Source of the DNA: Gnetum montanum
Lineage: Eukaryota; Streptophyta; Gnetopsida; Gnetales; Gnetaceae
Direction of reading: 5' to 3'
Length of the DNA: 25,836 bases
Assembly (NCBI GenBank): GCA_015680685.1
Contig: MNCI01011957.1
Coordinates: 427,971-453,806 of the forward strand
Shown: positions 19,602 through 25,836 of the stretch, one piece after another
Numbering within the stretch: position 1 is the first letter of the stretch
Layout of the letters: each line of letters begins with the position of its first letter
Program-made: the position numbers and the translations under genes
Notes under the pieces: generated by a model
Databases searched by the model: none
Told to the model about the DNA's origin: nothing
Seen by the model: the letters and a program-made list of their open reading frames with translations, nothing else

Positions 19602-20150
19602 CTATCATAAAGCAATATTTCTATTTAAAAACTTTAATATTTTGTTTCTATTTTAATTAAGAAGTATCTCTTGCACCAGATATTTTTACTCTTTCACTCT
19701 TGCTAAAGTGTCGTGATTTTGAAAAGTAACCCAAATCTCTTTCCACTTTTCATGTTTACTATTCGATCTAAATAACAAAAGTAAAAGGAAAAAACAAGGT
19801 ACCCAGATGTTCATACATGGACACAATGGTAGCTTAGAGCTCATCATATGCAGATGCATTTTAGCCAATTTGATGTGCATAATTAATGTCTTATAGCTAT
19901 GGCAATTCTTGAATAGTTGCCATAAGTTATAGGGCAGAAAGAGCAAAGAACAGAAGCAAAAAGGAAGGATCATAACAAATTTTATTGTTTCAATTCAAGA
20001 GATGGGCTTTTTGCATCCTTGAAGATCCCATGAAAAAATACCATGCCACAATATTCATGGTCTCTTAAGCGACTTCATTGGTATCCATGTAAAGATCATT
20101 GCTAGGCCATTATGTGAAACCTTTCACCACCAATCAAATCCTTTAGTACT

Positions 20151-20917
20151 TAACCTACCTTTTGCTCCTTCAACACATAAATCGATTTGTTGGGCACAAG
20201 CATAATTTACCTCTAGGGAAGGTGACTAGACCCCACCATCGCCTTAAGCTCACCACCACCAACACAGTGATCTAGACTTATCCACCATCACCTTAAGCTC
20301 ACCACCATCAATGTAAAGAATGTAGTGCAGCTATGGTAACAACTTAAGAAGTATTTTCATACGATGTGAATTTGTAGACTTTGTAATGGCTCTATACTAG
20401 TTAGCATATCATGTATCCTATTGCAACTTCTTTCATCATCACTATGTGATAAATTAGAATTGGAAGCCAAAGCTACACAACTTTAACTATCAAATAACTC
20501 ATCCTCACCATTCTAACATGATTGTATACAGTCAACAATTAATCTACTTGATGCTCCTTCAACACATAAATCGATTTGTTGGGCACAAGCATAATTTGCC
20601 TCTAGGGAAGGTGACTAGACCCCACGCCTATCCTCCTATAGTGATCTAGACTTACCCACCATCACCTTAAGCTCACCACCATTGATGTGAAGAATGTAGT
20701 GCAGCTATGGTAAAAACTTAAGAAGTATTTTCATACGATGTGAGTTGGTAGACTTTGTAATGGCTCTATACTAGTTAGCATATCATGTATCCTATTGCAA
20801 CTTCTTTCATCATCGCTATGTGATAAATTAGAACTGGAAGCCAGAGCTGCACAACTTTAACTATCAAATAACTCATCCTCACCATTCTAACATGATTGTA
20901 TACAGCCAACAATTAAT
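20151..20917 (+). repeat. 389-bp tandem direct duplication
   Basis: TGCTCCTTCAACACATAAAT occurs at 20163 and 20552, and the copies stay alike to CAACAATTAAT at about 20543 and 20917. The second copy has a changed, shorter stretch at 20624-20640 where the first has the ACCATCGCCTTAAGCTC region. Within the first copy the CCTTAAGCTCACCACCA motif itself occurs twice. No coding signal. The duplication lies inside the presumed 4-kb FolD intron. Confidence 0.9.
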
Positions 20918-22125
20918 CACAATCCCTCTTTTGAATCATGTAATACATAACTAGAATGAAAGAGCCTCTTGCTAGGTAAAGTAGGTTGACAAAAGCACAA
21001 CTCTAAAAAAAAAACTCTATTGCAAAACACAACACATTTGCATGTTTTCAAATGATCATGTGATATTTGCCTCATAGTTGATAAGACCTCATGTATCACA
21101 CCCCAGAAATGTTACATGAGGGATGATTCAACAATTTTATTACTATATTGGTTGTCTCAGCCTACAAATATTTGGTCACACTTTACTACTCTATAATTAT
21201 CCTTATTCTCATAAGACTCATCTTGTTGTGATGGTCTACCACATCATTCTGTTAAGGAGACCATCCTGTCATGAATTGTCTCAATCTTTCCAAAGAGTCT
21301 TGCGTCTTACACCACTCAGAAAAGTAATTTTCTGCACCAAGCAAAAAAAATGAAAAAAAAAAAAACACACACACACACACACATACACAATTAAAAGAAC
21401 CATTTACACATTCACAGAAAAAATTCCCTAAAACAGTAAGAAGCCACCAATATTGTTCCATTACCACTTTTACCACAAAGTTTCATTAAAGTATTAAGCT
21501 AAGGAAAGAAAATTTTCATGAAAAAATCTTAGAAAATATCTAACATATAGAATACAACAGCTGGCATAAACCCAATACTCACTGATCAGAATTTTAAAAT
21601 ATTAAAAAAAAGCAAAAAGTGATAAAAATAGAAGTGTTGGTCCCAGAATGTAAAAAGACTCAGTTGACTAGATAGATAGAAGCCTTTAAAAATTATTGGA
21701 ATCATTTATCTCATCATCTAGAATTATCATCAATCCACAGAAGAGAAAATTCAAATAGGTACCTGCAGAAGAGAAAATTTAAGTAACTGTCTTAGGATGC
21801 CCTACCCTCAAAGTGTTTGACCCTCATTTTCTGCAGGTAAAATACTAAGCATCTTTGGTCAAATGTTCTTAGTAAACTGGATATCAACTTGCTTGAAGGA
21901 AGCAAAGATTATTGTCCTGGGCAGAAAGATTGTAGCATATTCAAGCATTTGCTCCTTCCCATACCTGCTCTATGTGGCTAGCATAGACTCAACAAAATTT
22001 CAATGCAAGATCCTGTTTATTTAGTTCACAGGAAAGAAGGGCACTGCATACTGTGTTTTCCCACTGAAAATCTTCCACTGCAAAGTTTCAACAGTTTGGC
22101 ATAACCCAAATGCACAGTCAAAGTC
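20918..22125. other. Unassigned intronic/intergenic AT-rich DNA
   Basis: No gene is recognised. It includes the A-run/(AC)n microsatellite and a short direct repeat CAGAAGAGAAAATT near 21737 and 21765. Confidence 0.4.
21342..21389 (+). repeat. A-run followed by (AC)n microsatellite
   Basis: Two A-runs separated by TG lead into about ten AC dinucleotides and then ACATACAC. Simple sequence repeat, length-variable by nature. Confidence 0.9.
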
Positions 22126-22497
22126 ATGGCCAGATTCCCCCCTTACTTCTCCTGGTTCTTATATACATGCCCATCAAGCCAAGTGTACATCCTTGATGCA
22201 CTCAATAATGTAAAAGTTACAGGTAATAGCATAGGAATTAAACATGGTTCTCCATGTAGGGAGTTAACTGAAGATGCTTGCAAGGAAATCAAGTTTTTGA
22301 ATCATTGCCTCCATTTTTGGAAGGATTGGTGGTTTCTTAGAATGAACTTTCAATGGAAACAACCATATCATGGTTATATGATGTACTATATGTTTTTTAT
22401 ATACCAACTTGGAAGTTATACATTTTGTATGATTCATCACTCTTTGTTTAAAATATGGGTGAATAATCCACTAGAAGTGATGTATAATATTTTCTAA
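22126..22497 (+). CDS. Open frame of 123 codons, unidentified, doubtful
   Basis: ATG at 22126 to TAA at 22495-22497. The translation has a hydrophobic, aromatic-rich C-terminal third (YMMYYMFFIYQLGSYTFCM) and a more ordinary middle (KVTGNSIGIKHGSPCRELTE). I do not recognise a family. It lies within the presumed FolD intron on the opposite strand, has no obvious promoter, and could be chance. Among the longer frames outside the repeats, it has the least biased composition. Confidence 0.2.
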   Translation: MARFPPYFSWFLYTCPSSQVYILDALNNVKVTGNSIGIKHGSPCRELTEDACKEIKFLNHCLHFWKDWWFLRMNFQWKQPYHGYMMYYMFFIYQLGSYTFCMIHHSLFKIWVNNPLEVMYNIF

Positions 22498-23589
22498 TAC
22501 AAGTTACTAAAAATTTTACAAATGAAAATGGGATAAAAAATGATTTGAAAATCTTAAACATACATCAGCCAACCGCAGCACTTGAAAAAACATAATGTCA
22601 AGAGAAAACTACTTGAAACAGAAAGGCAAAAGATATGATTTCATATCTCAAATCCATTGGCATTCCATCAAACATGTTGCAGCAAATTGAAGCAGCATCA
22701 AGTTTATTATAATCTTATAGGCTTTGATCCAAATGAAAAAGTTATAGCACCAACTAACCAATCTCCGAGTCACTATCTCTTAAGGTCTAGTCAGTAACGA
22801 GCTTTTATTTCTTCAAGCAATTATGGAATAATCAAATACTCACTCACTAGACAAACCCATTCACATCTGAAAACATTAGAAATATTTTATTTTCTGATCT
22901 CTAGAACAAATTTAAAGGGACATAAAGTGACTTTCAGAATTAATTTTTAACGCTGAGTTATGAAAAACTATCACACACCATCTTGAGATTCCAATTTTAC
23001 ATTCTTCAACTATCATCAACAATCTGCACAAGCATAAAACCATATATGCTATAATGTATTGCACCCTTTTTTAATCTCTTCTTTCTGAACTTTCTCGTTA
23101 ATCAAGCACACTATACAGCAATAAAGAAGATATCAGTGCATCTGTGGGAGTAAAGATTGGATCTAAAGCATCAGAGGACATTATATAAATCGGTAAGTCA
23201 TGATGCACAGGTTTAACCTCCGCACAAGTGGGTGCTAGTTAACTTCAGCATTAAGCTATAAACTCATGATCAAAAAGTTCTGAAGTTACACAAGTTGTAT
23301 CCAAAAACATAGACAAAACAAAATCATATATTACGCTAGGTCTTGACGTACCCCTCTAATGGTGTAAATTTAATGAAAGCCAAAAATCAAAAACTGCTAA
23401 GACAAATCTACCTCTTTATGCTTTCCTTGACAAAGGAGATAAATGAAGTGTACAAATAATTTAAAACGTATGTAAAAAGCATACTTAGCTCTTCTTAATA
23501 TGATTACCTCATTAAAATTGCAAAAACGTGATCTTTTGGGATGAAGCAATAAAAAATTGAGAATACGGGTACTTGATATTGATTCGTAC
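22498..23589. other. Unassigned AT-rich DNA within the presumed FolD intron
   Basis: No supported gene, repeat or RNA. It ends at the donor of the FolD exon at 23590. Confidence 0.4.
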
Positions 23590-23773
23590 CATGGAGTTGG
23601 GGATCAGCATTCAGGTCAAGAACTATGTTAAGAAGTTCTTCTTCTGAGACATTTTTTGGAAAATCAACATCAACAGACTTTATACCAACTTCTGCACATG
23701 CTTTTATCTTTCATCGTACATAAGATGCAGAGTCTTTCCTATCACCAACGAGGACAACAGCTAGACCAGGCCC
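23590..23773 (-). pseudogene. folD: FolD upstream exon outside the palindrome, with an in-frame TGA
   Basis: Read on the minus strand, this 184-bp exon follows a pyrimidine-rich tract ending TATGTAG and ends before a GTACGA donor. It encodes GPGLAVVLVGDRKDSASYVR, then TGA, then KIKACAEVGIKSVDVDFPK, NVSEEELL and LNADPQLHG. The YxxxK motif around the stop is the FolD active-site region (Tyr and Lys both still readable), and the TGA replaces the residue just before that Lys. The last base G plus the first two bases of 19601 onward make one codon, giving LHG followed directly by ILIQ, as in intact FolD proteins. It is therefore the exon preceding 19444-19601, separated by a ~4-kb intron filled with repeats. 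Exons encoding the N-terminus are not recognised in 23774-25836. Confidence 0.9.
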
Positions 23774-24600
23774 CTACATAGCAAAAGAGAAACCATTAGT
23801 CAACAACCATGCCATACAAACGAGGATTGAATACATGCTGCTAAGGTACTTGAATCTAAAACAAGCAAGTTAAGGAAAGGAATCCAAAACAGTGTGGAAA
23901 CCTATCATAATGCCTAGCAAATTTTGAAAATTTGTTCATCAAACTTTTAAATTAATAACTAGGACTGATTGCATTTAGGAAAAGCATAGAACCTGAACAA
24001 ACCGTCAACTGCAATGAATATAAAAATTCCTCACTATTTGAATGTAATGATCACACCATTTGGCCATAAACGTTCAGCAAAACTCTGTTAGTAAAGCTGT
24101 ACAAGCTAGAAAGCATCAATGTGCACTAGCAAAGGTTCATGAGCGATAACTGCCTCAACTCATAGATAACAACTGCCAATATGATTGACCATAATGAATA
24201 CTTTGTGTGGGTTTGTGGGTAAAATTTACCATTGTACCAAATGCAATAACTAACAGAAGACAATGCAAACCATTTAAGATTTAAATACTAGTGTCGACGA
24301 AGCAAGAAGCAAGCAATCTTGTTAATTGAAGATCTACATTCATTGCCTATGTCCCTAGGTCAACAAAATACTATTTAAAAAATTGGAATTCTTACATTGC
24401 ATTTATGTGTCATATCGTTAATATTGTGTCAAAGAGTAGCGATTAGTTCTCTTCAAGTGTTTCTTGCTCAAGATGATGGCTTACTTTTAGCTTTAAAATT
24501 TTTTAAGAAAGCCAAAGATTAATCAACACATTTCAATGCAGTCAGACTATCAAACATTGTTTGAGCCAATACGCTTGATAATTTATATTTACATGGGTTT
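23774..24600. other. DNA upstream of the FolD exon, no further exon recognised
   Basis: The pyrimidine-rich acceptor region lies at 23774-23800 (minus strand). N-terminal FolD motifs (for example an IDGKxxA-type segment) were looked for on the minus strand and not found, so earlier exons are lost or beyond the window. Confidence 0.4.
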
Positions 24601-24875
24601 AGAAATCAGTATTACCCGAAGATTTATAGAAGTTTATAACTTAATACTAAGACAAGATATGTACCACTAGGCTAACACCTTATTATAACACACTTTCAAT
24701 TTGAGATTTACTTCATACTCTAAATAATGGGTAAAATAGCTATAATATAACTACACCCCAAGATATATAGTCTAATTAAAAATTTATAACTTAGCATTGC
24801 AAACTAAAATCAAATGTATGAGTTTGAGCTTTTAAATCAAGAGTGTTTACCACTAGGCTAACACCTTATTGTTCC
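24600..24875 (-). mobile_element. Two adjacent tRNA-derived SINE-like copies
   Basis: The minus strand contains AAGGTGTTAGCCTAGTGGTA twice, 186 bp apart (complements within 24662-24684 and 24848-24870). TAGCCTAGTGGTA is an excellent box A. Box B is poor (GCTCAAACTCA-like in the 24.8-kb copy). Both copies continue with a similar AAGTTATAAA stretch, so they look like head-to-tail copies of one decayed SINE. Confidence 0.45.
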
Positions 24876-25059
24876 AAATTGCTTTATCACCAAAAGATTT
24901 GTATGAATAATAAAATGGTCAACATCAATGTGGTGTTGGATCCAAAAAATATTAATAATAAAAAAATTAAAGTACATCACCTGTATGCTTGATAGTGAGT
25001 AGAAACATTTAAAAATAAGATAGAAAGAAAACACCTTTCAATTTTAAAAATATTTGGTC

Positions 25060-25230
25060 ATGTCTATAACCTTACCCATGAACTTTGGAAAGATATTGAA
25101 AGAGTGCAAAAAAATTTTCTTCTTGACGAGGTAGAGGTGAAGATGCAAACAACTTACTCAATGTTATTATGTCAATATGATTTATCATAGCTTGCATATC
25201 TCAAAGCAAGACAAATTCTCTAAAGTAGTT
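25060..25230 (+). mobile_element. Possible LINE reverse-transcriptase C-terminal trace
   Basis: The plus strand reads ELWKDIERVQKNFLLDEVEV then KMQTTYSMLL before a stop. The pattern (W..IE.VQ..FL...V...T.Y..LL) resembles the region downstream of the polymerase domain in some plant LINEs. It is short and broken, with low certainty. Confidence 0.3.
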
Positions 25231-25458
25231 ATTGAGGATTTGTAAGACCATGGTTGGTATTCTCAAGGGATGAAATGGTTGAGAAAATGAAATATCTATT
25301 ATGAGGACATGTTGCAAAATCCTAAACATATTCACCAAGTTGTCAAGTAGAAGCTTTTAACAAAGATGTGGTTTAATGTTGAAGGCAATAGATTGAAACA
25401 CCGTGAAAATTACGGGTCGGCCTCAGGCGAAGATTCGTAGTTTGAGCAGGAGCGCGCC

Positions 25459-25836
25459 TCAAATTTGTCTAAGGACAAGTTTACGCTCAACCACGCACGG
25501 CAGCGTGATGAGCGTAATAAGCTCCGAAGACAAGTCAAATTTGCCTAAGGACAAGTTTACGCTCAACCACGCACGGCAGCGTGATGAGCGTAATAAGCTC
25601 CGAAGACAAGTCAAATTTGCCTAAGGACAAGTTTACGCTCAACCACGCACGGCAGCGTGATGAGCGTAATAAGCTCCGAAGACAAGTCAAATTTGCCTAA
25701 GGACAAGTTTACGCTCAACCACGCACGGCAGCGTGATGAGCGTAATAAGCTCCGAAGACAAGTCAAATTTGCCCAAGGACAAGTTTACGCTCAACCACGC
25801 ACGGCAGCGTGATGAGCGTAATAAGCTCCGAAGACA
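25459..25836 (+). repeat. 76-bp tandem (satellite-like) array, runs off the window
   Basis: About five units of exactly 76 bp. GCTCCGAAGACA recurs at 25521, 25597, 25673, 25749 and 25825. Units are almost identical: the only differences noted are GTCTAAGG in the first and GCCCAAGG in the last, against GCCTAAGG. The array is clearly more GC-rich than its surroundings and starts after a short GC-richer lead-in (about 25400-25458). An open frame (25403-25624) through it is a by-product of repeat composition. No spacers, so not a CRISPR array. Confidence 0.95.
25481..25517 (+). other. Hairpin in each 76-bp unit (first copy)
   Basis: TTACGCTCA pairs with TGAGCGTAA (9 bp). After a small AC/A internal bulge, CACGC pairs with GCGTG (5 bp) around the loop ACGGCA. 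The same 37-nt hairpin recurs at 25557-25593, 25633-25669, 25709-25745 and 25785-25821. The stem is the most GC-rich part of the unit. Confidence 0.85.

Larger units (their letters stand above)
6503..20012 (-). repeat. Right arm of giant palindrome, split by an LTR retrotransposon
   Basis: This is the inverted copy of 1-6502. Removing the LTR element at 8235-15200 and one copy of its target duplication leaves about 6.5 kb that pairs colinearly with the left arm. The right arm is longer by a few tens of bases through small indels. One of these is a 22-bp tandem duplication near 17778-17821 that is present once in the left arm. The last matching bases are the complement of window positions 1 onward, so the true outer limit depends on sequence before the window. 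Confidence 0.95.

Noticed and set aside
25403-25624. Possible protein encoded across the 76-bp repeats
   Set aside because: 76 is not a multiple of three, so the frame rotates through the repeat and ends by chance. The composition simply mirrors the satellite.
25459-25836. CRISPR-like array
   Set aside because: Units are directly abutting with no variable spacers, and the setting is a plant nuclear genome.

Overview
This is an AT-rich, repeat-dominated stretch of a nuclear plant genome, probably a seed plant. The evidence is: exon/intron remnants of a plant-type FolD gene with GT..AG introns, an RTE-clade LINE, tRNA-derived SINE-like elements, and a Ty3-type LTR retrotransposon with a tRNA-Asp primer-binding site. 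The species cannot be read from the sequence. No intact protein-coding gene, rRNA, canonical tRNA gene or CRISPR array is visible.

The dominant structure is a giant, nearly spacer-free palindrome centred at about 6502/6503. The left arm is 1-6502 and is open at the window edge. The right arm is 6503-8234 plus 15201-20012. The arms are inverted copies that look roughly 90-95% identical by eye, each about 6.5 kb. Each arm carries the same cargo: two adjacent exons of a folate enzyme gene (FolD, methylenetetrahydrofolate dehydrogenase/cyclohydrolase), a 3' remnant of one RTE LINE, a longer remnant of a second RTE LINE, a SINE-like element, and a short unidentified ORF.

The right arm is split by a 6,966-bp LTR retrotransposon (8235-15200) inserted inside the RTE copy, flanked by a 5-bp target duplication with one mismatch. 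The element lies on the minus strand and keeps decayed gag and aspartic-protease coding sequence. I see no reverse transcriptase, RNase H or integrase.

Right of the palindrome, 20013-25836 holds a 389-bp direct duplication, a microsatellite, and unassigned AT-rich DNA. It also holds another FolD exon at 23590-23773 (minus). The phase and sequence of this exon join it exactly to the first FolD exon in the right arm across a ~4-kb gap, so 23773 down to 18955 reads as a decayed FolD gene body. Two SINE-like copies and a weak LINE trace follow. The window ends in a very homogeneous 76-bp tandem array in which every unit encodes a strong hairpin.

Inferred order of events: the RTE inserted and decayed; the FolD segment plus RTE was inversely duplicated (both arms share the RTE frameshift); the LTR element inserted into one arm; then CpG/C-to-T decay. 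If transcribed through its centre, the palindrome would give a very long hairpin RNA matching FolD and RTE sequences. That is the most interesting functional possibility here.
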